Source of the DNA: a virus
Strand: one strand, 5' to 3'
IMG/VR virus record: IMGVR_UViG_3300003894_000270
Coordinates: 1 to 20,554 of that record
DNA length: 20,554 nucleotides
Positions 5,544-15,248 of the stretch are shown here, piece by piece. A program made the translations under genes and the position numbers. Position 1 is the first letter of the stretch, and every line of letters starts with the position of its first letter. The notes under the pieces were generated by a model, which ran no database searches, was not told the origin of the DNA, and was given only the letters and a program-made list of their open reading frames with translations.

Positions 5544-8420
5544 ATGGCTCGGTATATTGTTCAAATCCCTAAAAATTACGAAGCACGTTTTCAAGGTAAT
5601 CGCCAAGTAACTGTAGAAGCCTCAAGCCCGCACAACGCTAAGGTGGAATTGGTTAAAAGAAATGTGCCGTATGCTTTGCTGGCAGATGCAACCCCTGTGG
5701 AAATTAAGGGGGAGATAGTTTATGGAAACTACCCAATAAACCTTGCGGATATCCCCTTCGACCCAACGGCTCCCGGCTCTAACCAGAGAGCACTTGGTGC
5801 TAACCAGCCATTCGGTGTTTTTGCTGGTGGACCTTCCGCTGCCGGGTCAAGCTGGAGACAGAATCAGCCTTATCATAGCGGAGAGCAGTCTTCAGGGAAT
5901 ACTTTCGCACCAAATATCAATCCTCCCCCAACGTGGGATGATATACAGCAGGCAATTCCGTACACTCTCGGCAGTCCGCAAGACCCGTTTTCACAGCCGC
6001 CTGCATACAAACCTCTTACAACAGAAGACTTTAGGCGTATAAGGCAAAAGTCAGAGGCTGCAAGAAAAGCGGCTGAATCAACAGAGTTTGATGCCAAAGC
6101 ATTCTTTGGTGGCGCGTACAGTGGTGGGACTGGGAGTTCTACTGGAAATAGCGCGTCTGCAATTAACAAGATGGTTGCAAATCAAACACAAGACCAAGGT
6201 AAAGGTAAGGGAAGTTTTTCTAGTTTTGATAAGGCGGCTGGGTCAACAGAGTTTGATGCTAAGGCATTTTTTGGTGGGGCGTTTAGTACAGCTAAAAAAG
6301 ATGACTCTGATAAAGGGCAAGATGACTCTGATAAAGGGCAAGATGACTCTGATAAAGACCGTTCAAGAAATTTCGACGAAACATTACAAGCCATTAAGTC
6401 CGGTGAAATAAACTTATACACTAACGGCACGTTTGGCATTACTCCATTTGAAGACTCCGGTTTCTGGGATGCAGTCTTTCAGGAATTGCCAGAACCAAAG
6501 TCTCAGGCTGACAGAGCGCGCATGGCGCAGAACCCCAATCTTTCCGGGGACACTCAAATGGGTCAATTTGAGGCAATGGCGAAGCAGATTGCAGAATCTG
6601 CCCCTACGGATTTTGAGGCTAATAGAGCACTTACAGCGTTCTATCGTTTAGCAGCCCTGCAGCTTAATGCTCGTGGAATGTCTAACCTTGGAACAAGTTC
6701 AGGTCGCACTATTGCTCAATTTGTTTCAGACAGCAATGCTGCATTAACTACTCCAGATAAAGAGTGGGATGATAGTTCACTCAATACAGACTTAGAACTT
6801 CAGTTGGATTCTGCCGATGCCGCCTCTTCAGACCCGCGCTCTATGTCTAACCGGAGCATATTTGACTTTGGCAGCACAGACGAGTCAGCAGGCATAGAGA
6901 ACTTTACTGGTGGTGGTGCTATTGGTGGTGAAGGTGAAGGGTTCTTCCCTGTTGTTCCTTTCGACCCAAATAATCCACCCAACCAAAACAACCAAGGCAA
7001 CCAACCTCCCCCTCGCCGTCCAACTCCTCCTAATGTTCCAGCCCAAACTGGTGACCTAATATCCATTCAGGACATAATTGACAGTTTTGAATTAGTAAAT
7101 CCGGGTCAAAAAGTTACTTATCAAGTTCCACTGCTTGACGCAGATGGTAACCCCATACCGGGTGCTTTTAATACAGTTGTAAATCCGTTGCTTGCCTCAT
7201 TGCTTGACAGTGCAGACTTGAATAACGGGTTTATAACTCAACAGTCACTGGCTGAGGCTCAAAACCTGAGCGCAGTTGAGATTGCTGAAATCCAAAAGGC
7301 TGAGGCTCTTGCAGTTGCATACGCTCAAGGTGCTTCTGCAGAAGCAATCGCTAAAATACAAAGTGATGGTGACTACAACGTAGCACTTGCTCGTGAAAAA
7401 GCTGATAAGTACATAGCGCAACAGCAACTAGCTGGGACGCAAGCCACTGCTGGTGCTGCAAGTCCGTTTGGGTTTATCCAGCAAGGTGGGACAACCGAAG
7501 AGCTTGCAACTATATATGGCAACCTAAATGAAGTAGGTCTTGCTGAAGCTGCTGCTGCAGAAAGTCAGGCTCAAGCAGCTAGACTTGGAGCGCAAGGTAA
7601 CATCTTTAGCTTTGCTGCTGGTCAAGACCAGTTCGACCCTAATCAGTTAGCACAAATAGCAGCAAACTCACCTGAAGCATTTGCTGCTCGTGGTCAAGTA
7701 GATGCCGCTACAGTACAAGCAGACGCACAGAGGGACATTGCTCGTATTCAGTCTAGTGTTGGCTTAGACCAGAATCAAAAAGATTACTTAATCGCACAAG
7801 TAAATAGTGATGCTCAACGAGCAGTAGCGGCAATTCAATCAGCGGCGCAACAATCAGTAGCGGCAACCCAAGCTGCTGGTCAAATTGGAGCGGCGCAAGC
7901 TGGGGCATCTGGTTTCGGAGCATTGCTTTCAGGAGACACAGCGGTAAACCAGCAAGCTAACGCTATTTTACGAGCGCAGCAAGCCAATAATCCATATGCC
8001 GCTGCACAGCTTGGAGATGTAGAACAGTCGCGTATTGACCAGATATTGCGTGGTGGTCTTACTGCAGAGCAACGATTGGCAGAAATACGTGCCAACCAAG
8101 AGGCTCAAAACTTTGCCAACCAGTTGAACTTTATTGGTAATCCTTCTGCTGTTGGGTTTGCTAGTGAGCGAGGATTGCTTCAAGACATCAGTAACTCTCC
8201 TGAAGGCAACATCCCCGGTTCGTTATTCGGGTTCAATGCTCCTAGTGCGACAGGCGCAGGGGGTGGGCAAACTACAAATGTTGGCAACTACAACTTGAAC
8301 ACACTGCGTAACGCAAGTGATGAGCAGATAGGTTTCTTGCAGGGAGCGGCTTCTGCTCAGGGGATGACCCCAAGTGAATTTCAAGATCAGGTAGAAGCGT
8401 TTACTCCACAGGGTGTGTAA
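5544..8420 (+). CDS. Large Ala/Gln-rich virion protein with internal repeats
   Basis: A 958-aa protein with AGGGGG seven bases before its ATG. Residues 1-60 form a small strand-helix-strand unit. Residues about 60-450 are low-complexity and contain two copies of STEFDAKAFFGGA (179-191 and 234-246) and a tandem DDSDKGQ run (253-272). A Gly, Asn and Pro-rich linker follows at about 452-500. Residues about 570-810 are rich in Ala, Gln and Glu and likely long helices or coiled coil. The C-terminus is Gly/Asn-rich. No enzyme motif is visible. The place after the portal, next to an even larger protein, and the helical Ala/Gln composition suggest an internal or ejected virion protein, comparable in role but not demonstrably in sequence to P22 or T7 ejection proteins. 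Confidence 0.65.
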   Translation: MARYIVQIPKNYEARFQGNRQVTVEASSPHNAKVELVKRNVPYALLADATPVEIKGEIVYGNYPINLADIPFDPTAPGSNQRALGANQPFGVFAGGPSAAGSSWRQNQPYHSGEQSSGNTFAPNINPPPTWDDIQQAIPYTLGSPQDPFSQPPAYKPLTTEDFRRIRQKSEAARKAAESTEFDAKAFFGGAYSGGTGSSTGNSASAINKMVANQTQDQGKGKGSFSSFDKAAGSTEFDAKAFFGGAFSTAKKDDSDKGQDDSDKGQDDSDKDRSRNFDETLQAIKSGEINLYTNGTFGITPFEDSGFWDAVFQELPEPKSQADRARMAQNPNLSGDTQMGQFEAMAKQIAESAPTDFEANRALTAFYRLAALQLNARGMSNLGTSSGRTIAQFVSDSNAALTTPDKEWDDSSLNTDLELQLDSADAASSDPRSMSNRSIFDFGSTDESAGIENFTGGGAIGGEGEGFFPVVPFDPNNPPNQNNQGNQPPPRRPTPPNVPAQTGDLISIQDIIDSFELVNPGQKVTYQVPLLDADGNPIPGAFNTVVNPLLASLLDSADLNNGFITQQSLAEAQNLSAVEIAEIQKAEALAVAYAQGASAEAIAKIQSDGDYNVALAREKADKYIAQQQLAGTQATAGAASPFGFIQQGGTTEELATIYGNLNEVGLAEAAAAESQAQAARLGAQGNIFSFAAGQDQFDPNQLAQIAANSPEAFAARGQVDAATVQADAQRDIARIQSSVGLDQNQKDYLIAQVNSDAQRAVAAIQSAAQQSVAATQAAGQIGAAQAGASGFGALLSGDTAVNQQANAILRAQQANNPYAAAQLGDVEQSRIDQILRGGLTAEQRLAEIRANQEAQNFANQLNFIGNPSAVGFASERGLLQDISNSPEGNIPGSLFGFNAPSATGAGGGQTTNVGNYNLNTLRNASDEQIGFLQGAASAQGMTPSEFQDQVEAFTPQGV
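6069..6116 (+). repeat. Intragenic repeat, copy 1
   Basis: A 48-base unit within the 958-aa gene, repeated at 6234-6281 with six mismatches. Four of the five changed codons are synonymous, so the peptide STEFDAKAFFGGA has been kept while the DNA drifted. Confidence 0.85.
6234..6281 (+). repeat. Intragenic repeat, copy 2
   Basis: The second copy of the unit at 6069-6116, in the same reading frame. It is followed after 18 bases by the 21-bp tandem repeat. Confidence 0.85.
6300..6357 (+). repeat. 21-bp tandem repeat (DDSDKGQ)
   Basis: Two identical 21-bp units (6300-6320, 6321-6341) and the first 16 bases of a third. They encode DDSDKGQ, DDSDKGQ and DDSDKD. Exact identity at the DNA level indicates recent slippage, and copy number may vary between related genomes. 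The acidic peptide is probably a flexible spacer. Confidence 0.9.
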
Positions 8421-11400
8421 ATGGTTAACCAGTTCAATCCGTTAGAGCAAATAGAGTCCATAAGAGCAAGGCGTGAAGAACGTAATCGGAGGACTCAGCA
8501 ACTACTTTCTCAATATGGTGGAAAACGTGGGGCGAGTATTGCAAGAGACTTGGCTAACCAGCAACAGTCAACACTAAACGCTCCGCTTGAGCCAACTCCG
8601 TCTGTTCAGGCTCAGGAAGAATTCAGGCAGGCTCAAGAAGCAACTGAGCAGATAAAGCTGCCGCTTGGAATTGAAACAACTGTTGGTGCTCAGGCAGGAG
8701 CCAAAGAAGACAGAGGCAAGCCTGAGTTTGGTTCTTTCTTTGGGTCTGGTGTTCTTGAGGGAGCGGCTGGGGCAGGTCTTAGGGCAGCAGAAAACGTCCA
8801 GAAGGGTATTGAGGCAACTATGGGAACTGCTGTAGGCACAGTAGCAGCGGTTACTCCCGGTGATTTGTTTGGGTTTGAATCAAATCTTCAACGTGTTGTT
8901 GACGAAAAGGGCGACCCCAGCTTCTGGAATGTGGCTGGTCAGGCTCAGAACTTTGCTGAAGCATTCCGTATTACGGACATGCCCTCATTCCATATGGACT
9001 TAATTCCGGGTGAAGGGGTAAACCTTCCGGGCGACAACACTCTCAATGAGTTCCAGTTTGGTGTAAAGGGTGCTTTAGAACTGCTTCCAGATGCCCTGCT
9101 GACAGTTGCAACAGGTGGAGCAAGTCTTGCTGCTACAGGTACAAAACTTGGAGCGGTAAAGGCTATTCCGACTGTTGCAGCACGAACAGTTGGTCTTGAC
9201 GTTCTCGCTTCCGGAGTGAAAGCAATCCCAAAGGTTGTTACTAAAACAGCCGACATCAAGAAACTTGCCGCTCCTGTTTACAGGAACGTCACGAACCTGA
9301 CCCTTGAAACAGGCAGAGCCAACATTGAGCGCGCCAAGATACCTGAGATGCGTCAGATGTTGAATAGGTTGAAGAGCGTGTCAGGTGCAGGTGGTGCTAT
9401 CAGTGGCGTAATGCATGCTGTAAGCCCTGCGATGTTGCTTGAAAATGGCAAAAACTTGATGACGGATATTGTCTATGGTCGCTTAAACGCTCTATCTCTT
9501 GTCCCCGGTGCGGTAGAAGCCAATACCGCTGTTTACATTGAAAAGATAGGAGGCATTGGTAACTCCCCTGCGAAAGTCGGGGGAGATGTTCTTGGTGAGG
9601 GTCGGGCTGACATAGGTCGCCGTGTTTCTGGCTCACCTGTTGGAAGAGTTGCAGGCAAAGTTCGGAGTAAAGTCTTTGGTCCGAACGAACAATCCCCGAT
9701 GCTTTACGTGGACTCATCAGGCTTAATCGTTGCAGATGCTGGTTCGGAAATCGAAAATCTAAACGGCAAGGTCTGGACAAACGCTTTTTCAGATGCGTTC
9801 AAGGTTGGTGAAGATGGTGAGTTGACTATACGTCTAGGCGATGATGCGGTTATTCCTGAAGAATTTGCAAGAAACTATATTGACGTAGATGTCAACGGAG
9901 TCCCGATGGCTCCGGTCGTTGAAGGTTCTGATACCGTCCCTCAGTTATTTGGTAAGTACGTCAAGGTCGATACAGAAACTGTCCCCGGTGAAATTACAGG
10001 GTCGGTCAAGCTAACTCGAACCCAAAGACTTCTTCTGCGAGATGAAGTGGCTGACGACCTTGGACAATTCGAAAGATCAACCCACGGTTTATTTGAGCCT
10101 GATGTTGAAGGGTTCTCTGAAGGAAAAAGAAAGTTCCTTGTTGACTCTTCTTTAAACACAACAGAAACCAACATGGGACCAATTGCCCTTCCTAGTGAGT
10201 TGGTTGAAGACGCTGTTCAGTTGGTTTACCTGCGTGACGAGGCTCTCCCTTCGATCATCGCAAAGCTGGATGAGCAGATAGAAGCAGGAAAACTCAACCC
10301 TAACGAGTTCGTCCCCGGTACAGATAAAACCTTACGCAAGGTTCAGGGTGAGCGCAGGTCAATAGAAAAGCTGCGCTCGTCGCTTGATGAGATGACATCT
10401 GCCCCCACAACTAGGCGTGTTCCGGGTTCGTTTACTGAGACAGAAGGTACTCGCTTTTACACTCTTGCTCGTCACTCGATTGAAACTTATCAAGACATGG
10501 CGAAGCATTACGAGTGGGCTACTGGCAAGATGATTTCCCGGACAGCCAAGATGAGGTTTACTGACTCTGCCTATGTTCCACAGGTTCCTAACGGAGGTGA
10601 CTGGTTTGATGATGTAAGCGAGGCTCTTGGCGTTGGTGGTAAACCGGGAGACAAAAAGCGACCTTTCCAAGAACGGTCATACTTTGCTGATGACTTGCAG
10701 GCTGCTATTGATGAAGGTCATTACGAAATGGCTGGTCCGTTGGAAGCCATGCAGTCTTATATGACTAACATGTACACAGCGACTATCGACGCTGGCATGG
10801 TTAAGCATATTAATTCGGCTACTAAAGACTTAGAAAGTGGCGTTGTCGATTTCAACAAAGTTGCAAAAAGCGTTCAAGGTGCTATTACTAGGTTGAGCAA
10901 GGGCGGTAATGTCAGCGACAAAAAAGGTGGCTTAATCAAAAAACTTGAAGCTGTAGGATTTGATGCTCTTCCGCAGGAGATGAAACGAATTCAAGGGCTT
11001 GAAGGTGATGCGCGTACTGCTGCTATAAGCCGCCTTAAAGAGGTCTTTAAAAAAGAACGGAAAGATTTAAACGGTCAGTATTACGCTGTGGATGAAACTA
11101 AAGGTCGTAAGGCTCCTGCATTTGCTGGCATTATGTTCCGTGACGTGGGCGAGGTTGAAGAGTCAGGCAAAAAGGTACGACTGCTTGGTGCAAAAGAAAT
11201 AGAAAAGCGTGGCGGGACAATAATTGTTGATGCTGCAGACCAAGCAAAACGTGTGTCTCGTGCTGCAAACCTTGGTGACCCCTCTAGGGCGCAGGGTGCG
11301 GTAGAGATAGCTGCTGAAACCGGTGACTTACTGCGTGTTGGTAAGACTGGATTCGACTTTGGCTTCCACATGATTCACGGTATCCCTGCGATTGGCATTG

Positions 11401-13499
11401 CAACAGGAAGATTTCTTGCTGGACACCCTAAAGAAGCTGCGAAACTGTATGGAACTTGGGCTAAGTCAGTAAAGACTACGTTTGACGCATTCTTCCGTCC
11501 CAAAGTCCTTATGGAAACTATGATGCGTGAGCCAGCACTTGTTCAAGAAGCTGTAGAAAATGGGCTTCAGTTGAGCAGGGAGGCTCAAGACTTCTTCCTT
11601 GCTACTCAAAATGCCACAGTGCTTCGTCGCATTCCTAAAGCTGGCGAGACAATGGATGCGCTTCTGACTGACCTTGCCAACTCATTCCAACGTGCGTTCG
11701 TAGCACCGGGAGACCTTCTTCGTATTGAAGGCTATCGCATCATGCGAAACACAGCAGGTCAGTCAGAGAACGGTCTTACTGAACTTACGGGTTTCTTGAA
11801 CAAGATGACGGGTGCTTTGAACTCTTCGGCATCAGGTGTTGGTAGAGGGCAACAGCAACTTGAGCGTGGGTTCCTGTTCTTTTCTCCACGGTACACACGG
11901 TCTGCGATGGCATTGTTCGCTGATGTATACAGGGGAGGGACACGAGGTGAACTTGCCCGACAGACAATGGTCGGTATGGCGTTCTTCGGGGCAGCTACTT
12001 ACTACGCTTTCTCTAAAGCAATGGGTCAGGAAGCAAAGTTTGACCCCTCAGAGTCAGATTTTATGACTGTTCAGATAGGCGATAGCACCGTGGGTGTTGG
12101 CGGTTTCTGGACACAGTTTGTACGGCTTTCCTCAAAATTGGCAGAAACTGCTTGGGATGAAGACGCTCAGGCGGCGTTTGGTGATGCAAGCGAAAACCCT
12201 CTGTGGAGATGGGTGCGCTCAAGGGCTGCGCCGGGTGCTGGTGCAGCGTGGGATATAGCCAACGGCGAAGACTATATGGGAAGGCAGTTCACGAGTCTTG
12301 GAGATGTTGCTAGTCACGTAGGGCGGCAGGCACTTCCTATTTGGGCTGAGGCTTCACTGCTAGAAGACCCGTACAGGACAGGTCCAGCAGGGATTACTGC
12401 TGAGGTGCTTGGCTCGCGAACGAACCCCCTCTCTGCGTCAAAGAGGCGCAGGCAGTTGCGTAACTCTATAGCCAATGATGCTTTCGGTAAAAAGTGGGAA
12501 GACCTAAATGCCCTTCAGCGTAAGTTGATTACTGAGGGTAAGGCTGAGGGGATGACTGCTGACGAGAAGGTTCAACTGGATGCGTACACGGACGAGGTGC
12601 TGTCTGGTAACGCTGATCGCAACGAAGAAGTTGATGTAAATATCGAGAAGTGGCATCACAAACGTGAAGAAATTGACCTCATATTTAATGCTCAGATAAA
12701 ACAGGGCATCGACCATCTTCAGACAGAAGGCTCAGGAGTAGACCCTCAATTCTTTAGGGAGTTCTATTTGGGCAATGCCAGCGCACAGCGTCGAACAAGG
12801 CTTGAGGACTTGAACGACCCTGAAGGCGAATATGCTCTAACGATGAACTACTACACGGATATTTCTGAAAAGTTTGGTAGCGAGCACCCAGAGGATGTTG
12901 CTTACTATGAGTACATAGACACGATTATTGCAACTGAAGACTTTGACGCTCCTAACGGCTTTAACTTTAGGAAAAGAGATGACGCTATTCTGGCGTTCCG
13001 TCAGCGTTGGGGGGACGAAGTTTATGCCTACGTCCAAGAAATCTTTGAGACTGGCAGGGATTTGGAGCCTCTTGTAGAAGAGTTTTATAAGGGCAGGCAA
13101 CGATATGAATACTACTGGCGAGATGTTGAAGAACAGACATTAGCTTCAATGCCTCGTGCGGGAGAACTTAGGGAAACGTACCAGCGGTATCTTGACGCAG
13201 ATGCGAATGGCAAGCGTGAGATGAAAGACAATGACAGGCTGCTTCGCAAGTACCTAAATACTATGAGTGACGTGAAAAAAGAGTTGCGTAAAAAAGACCA
13301 AATGCTAGATGCGTGGTTATTCAGGTGGGGCTACACAGACACTCTTTCTCACAAAAATAACAGAGTTGCCCCGGATGGCATCTCAAATCCAAGGGAATAC
13401 TGGCGCGCTCCAGAGGTGTTCCCGCTTTCAATATTTGGCATTGGCGAAGGCGTAAATCTCCCTGCTATAGAGCAGCCGAGTTTGCAAGCCTTTGCTTAG
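8421..13499 (+). CDS. Giant virion-associated protein, 1692 aa
   Basis: The ATG directly follows the previous stop, with AGGGTG five bases upstream. The N-terminal 60 residues are basic and Gln-rich. Hydrophobic glycine-rich stretches lie at about 215-250. Residues about 670-790 include an alpha-helical segment with FTDSAYVPQVPNGGDWF. About 970-1010 is an amphipathic stretch (FHMIHGIPAIGIATGRFLAG). About 1145-1235 has FFSPRYTRSAMALF, a hydrophobic segment (MAFFGAATYYAF) and SDFMTVQIGDSTVGVGGFW, a pattern I associate with large phage polyvalent proteins that are injected with the DNA. The last 400 residues are charged and helical. No lysozyme, protease or polymerase motif is recognisable. The likely role is an internal protein ejected at infection; an alternative is a structural or tape-measure-like protein. 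Confidence 0.65.
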   Translation: MVNQFNPLEQIESIRARREERNRRTQQLLSQYGGKRGASIARDLANQQQSTLNAPLEPTPSVQAQEEFRQAQEATEQIKLPLGIETTVGAQAGAKEDRGKPEFGSFFGSGVLEGAAGAGLRAAENVQKGIEATMGTAVGTVAAVTPGDLFGFESNLQRVVDEKGDPSFWNVAGQAQNFAEAFRITDMPSFHMDLIPGEGVNLPGDNTLNEFQFGVKGALELLPDALLTVATGGASLAATGTKLGAVKAIPTVAARTVGLDVLASGVKAIPKVVTKTADIKKLAAPVYRNVTNLTLETGRANIERAKIPEMRQMLNRLKSVSGAGGAISGVMHAVSPAMLLENGKNLMTDIVYGRLNALSLVPGAVEANTAVYIEKIGGIGNSPAKVGGDVLGEGRADIGRRVSGSPVGRVAGKVRSKVFGPNEQSPMLYVDSSGLIVADAGSEIENLNGKVWTNAFSDAFKVGEDGELTIRLGDDAVIPEEFARNYIDVDVNGVPMAPVVEGSDTVPQLFGKYVKVDTETVPGEITGSVKLTRTQRLLLRDEVADDLGQFERSTHGLFEPDVEGFSEGKRKFLVDSSLNTTETNMGPIALPSELVEDAVQLVYLRDEALPSIIAKLDEQIEAGKLNPNEFVPGTDKTLRKVQGERRSIEKLRSSLDEMTSAPTTRRVPGSFTETEGTRFYTLARHSIETYQDMAKHYEWATGKMISRTAKMRFTDSAYVPQVPNGGDWFDDVSEALGVGGKPGDKKRPFQERSYFADDLQAAIDEGHYEMAGPLEAMQSYMTNMYTATIDAGMVKHINSATKDLESGVVDFNKVAKSVQGAITRLSKGGNVSDKKGGLIKKLEAVGFDALPQEMKRIQGLEGDARTAAISRLKEVFKKERKDLNGQYYAVDETKGRKAPAFAGIMFRDVGEVEESGKKVRLLGAKEIEKRGGTIIVDAADQAKRVSRAANLGDPSRAQGAVEIAAETGDLLRVGKTGFDFGFHMIHGIPAIGIATGRFLAGHPKEAAKLYGTWAKSVKTTFDAFFRPKVLMETMMREPALVQEAVENGLQLSREAQDFFLATQNATVLRRIPKAGETMDALLTDLANSFQRAFVAPGDLLRIEGYRIMRNTAGQSENGLTELTGFLNKMTGALNSSASGVGRGQQQLERGFLFFSPRYTRSAMALFADVYRGGTRGELARQTMVGMAFFGAATYYAFSKAMGQEAKFDPSESDFMTVQIGDSTVGVGGFWTQFVRLSSKLAETAWDEDAQAAFGDASENPLWRWVRSRAAPGAGAAWDIANGEDYMGRQFTSLGDVASHVGRQALPIWAEASLLEDPYRTGPAGITAEVLGSRTNPLSASKRRRQLRNSIANDAFGKKWEDLNALQRKLITEGKAEGMTADEKVQLDAYTDEVLSGNADRNEEVDVNIEKWHHKREEIDLIFNAQIKQGIDHLQTEGSGVDPQFFREFYLGNASAQRRTRLEDLNDPEGEYALTMNYYTDISEKFGSEHPEDVAYYEYIDTIIATEDFDAPNGFNFRKRDDAILAFRQRWGDEVYAYVQEIFETGRDLEPLVEEFYKGRQRYEYYWRDVEEQTLASMPRAGELRETYQRYLDADANGKREMKDNDRLLRKYLNTMSDVKKELRKKDQMLDAWLFRWGYTDTLSHKNNRVAPDGISNPREYWRAPEVFPLSIFGIGEGVNLPAIEQPSLQAFA

Positions 13500-13552
13500 T
13501 GTGAGTAAATAAAGGCATCAAATCTTTCGGGATACAAGAGGTTTCGGCTTCG

Positions 13553-14320
13553 ATGACAACAAATAACAAAGATGTTTCGGCATCATCAGGCGCGGCAGAG
13601 ATTGCAGCTAGTGTTTCGGCAGCAGCAGCACCAGAACCCGCACAAGGGGAGCCACCGGCTCCTGCACCAGAACCGGCTCAGGGAATAACAATCGATGACT
13701 TACAGAGGGCTTTAGACCAGAGGCAAGGCACACAGAACAACTGGAATGCCGAGCAGATGCGTCGCATTGAAGCCAATCTGACAGCCAAAATGGAAGCTAC
13801 AGTCGCTCCAATTCTGGAGAGGGCAAAAGCAGAAGAAGCGGCTAGAATCGAAGAACTAGACCCTGAAGATCAGGCAGCTTATTGGAAAGCACAGGCTACC
13901 GCCCCTGCCCCTGAACCCGCACAACCTGCTCCACAGCAGGTGCAAAATAGTGCGTCTTATTCGGCAGAGGAACGTCTTGCAATTATCAATTCGACACAGC
14001 AGATGCTTGCTGCTGAAGGCGTAAATGTCCCATATAGTGACAACCGCCTTTGGACAGGCGCAACTAATGGCATGACTCCTGACCAACTCATAGCAGTTGC
14101 AAGACAAAATGCTCAGAAGTTGAAAGCCCCTGCTGCTGCTTCCACCGCTCCTGCTGCAGAACCCGCAGCTACCCCGCCTCCGTCCACACAGGACGCTCCA
14201 GCCAGCACCGGAGTCGCTTACGGCAACCGGAGTGAACTGAACGCTGCTCTGTTGAACGGAGAAATCCCAAACATTGACGAGTTCAAGCGTATCGGCAAAG
14301 AAGCCGGTATTTTGAAGTAA
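13553..14320 (+). CDS. Probable capsid scaffolding protein
   Basis: A 255-aa protein directly before the major capsid gene. The first 45 residues are Ala, Pro and Glu-rich with repeated APEPAQG, the centre (about 47-110) is a charged helix likely to form a coiled coil, a second Ala/Pro-rich linker lies at about 110-130 and another at about 190-215. The C-terminus (about 218-255, YGNRSELNAALLNG to EAGILK) is a compact helix pair. This layout of disorder, coiled coil and a small C-terminal helical unit fits scaffolds, which guide capsid assembly and then leave. AGAGG lies 11 bases before the ATG. The 53-base gap before it is the longest since the portal and could hold a promoter, but I see no clear -35/-10 pair. 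Confidence 0.65.
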   Translation: MTTNNKDVSASSGAAEIAASVSAAAAPEPAQGEPPAPAPEPAQGITIDDLQRALDQRQGTQNNWNAEQMRRIEANLTAKMEATVAPILERAKAEEAARIEELDPEDQAAYWKAQATAPAPEPAQPAPQQVQNSASYSAEERLAIINSTQQMLAAEGVNVPYSDNRLWTGATNGMTPDQLIAVARQNAQKLKAPAAASTAPAAEPAATPPPSTQDAPASTGVAYGNRSELNAALLNGEIPNIDEFKRIGKEAGILK

Positions 14321-14334
14321 TGAGGTAGATAGTC

Positions 14335-15240
14335 ATGGCTGAAGGTCTGACTCTTTCCAGCACGTCTAGTTTGTCGGATATGTCTCTAACCGTGGTTGCA
14401 GACGCAATCGCTAACGTGGAGCCTGCAGGTCCAACTGCCGGTCTCGTTACTCGATACGACCTCGCACAGGGTCAGACGCAGAAGAACATCCCACTCTGGG
14501 GTCGCCTTACTGCATCTGCTCTTACTGAGGGTGTTGAAATTAACGCAGCCCAGCAGGTATCTGTCACGGTTCGTAACGTCACTGCTTCAGAGCATGGCGT
14601 TCTCACGTTTGTGTCTAAAGTTCTGCAGCGCGAGAACTCAGAAGATGTACTTTCTGAGGTGGGAATGATGCAAGGTCTTGCCCTTGGGCGACTCCGTGAG
14701 TCTGACCTTGTCACCCTTTTCGACTCCGTAACAGGACTCTCGATTCCGGGTGCAGGTCAAAACATTACCTTCCCCGATCTCGCTGGTGCAGTGGCATATA
14801 TGCAAACTGACAACAACTCTTCATTCGGTCCAGCACCGGGTGGAACCATTAACGCTGTCCTACACCCCGAGCAGATTCGACGACTTGTTGAAGAAGATGC
14901 TGGTATTGGTGCTGGCGGCTCAACTATGGCAACGGGCGCACGACCAGATGGTCCGAGCAACGAAGTCATAAACAATTACTGGCGCGGTCAGGAGCAGAGA
15001 TTCGGAGTCCAGATTTGGTCTTCAGGAATCATCTCTCGTGATGGCTCTGGTGATGCTAAGGGCGCAATCTTCTCTCCACAGGCGTTTGCTCTGTGTATGG
15101 CTCAGGAGATTGAAGCCGACGACGACAAAGACATTCGCTCCCGCGGAACCGACATCGTAACTGTCGGTGTGTGGGGTGAAACCGAGATTGTTGACGAGTG
15201 GGCTGTAGAGGCTTACTCAGCAGCAGACGTAGTTAGCTAG
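14335..15240 (+). CDS. Major capsid protein
   Basis: A 301-aa protein with GAGG nine bases before its ATG. It forms the icosahedral shell, presumably with the HK97 fold. The N-terminal arm (about 1-45), a strand-rich region with the flexible loop (about 45-85), a long helix around residues 100-125 (SEDVLSEVGMMQGLALGRLRESDL) and a C-terminal domain with the strand pattern around AVLHPEQIRRLVEE and GAIFSPQAFALCMAQEIE fit this fold. Position after the scaffold and before small head genes supports the call. No protease domain is fused. The length is typical for capsid proteins of this class. Confidence 0.8.
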   Translation: MAEGLTLSSTSSLSDMSLTVVADAIANVEPAGPTAGLVTRYDLAQGQTQKNIPLWGRLTASALTEGVEINAAQQVSVTVRNVTASEHGVLTFVSKVLQRENSEDVLSEVGMMQGLALGRLRESDLVTLFDSVTGLSIPGAGQNITFPDLAGAVAYMQTDNNSSFGPAPGGTINAVLHPEQIRRLVEEDAGIGAGGSTMATGARPDGPSNEVINNYWRGQEQRFGVQIWSSGIISRDGSGDAKGAIFSPQAFALCMAQEIEADDDKDIRSRGTDIVTVGVWGETEIVDEWAVEAYSAADVVS

Positions 15241-15248
15241 GAACCTCA

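Noticed and set aside
13500-13552. Promoter before the scaffold gene
   Set aside because: The gap is AT-rich, but I found no -35/-10 pair with acceptable spacing.
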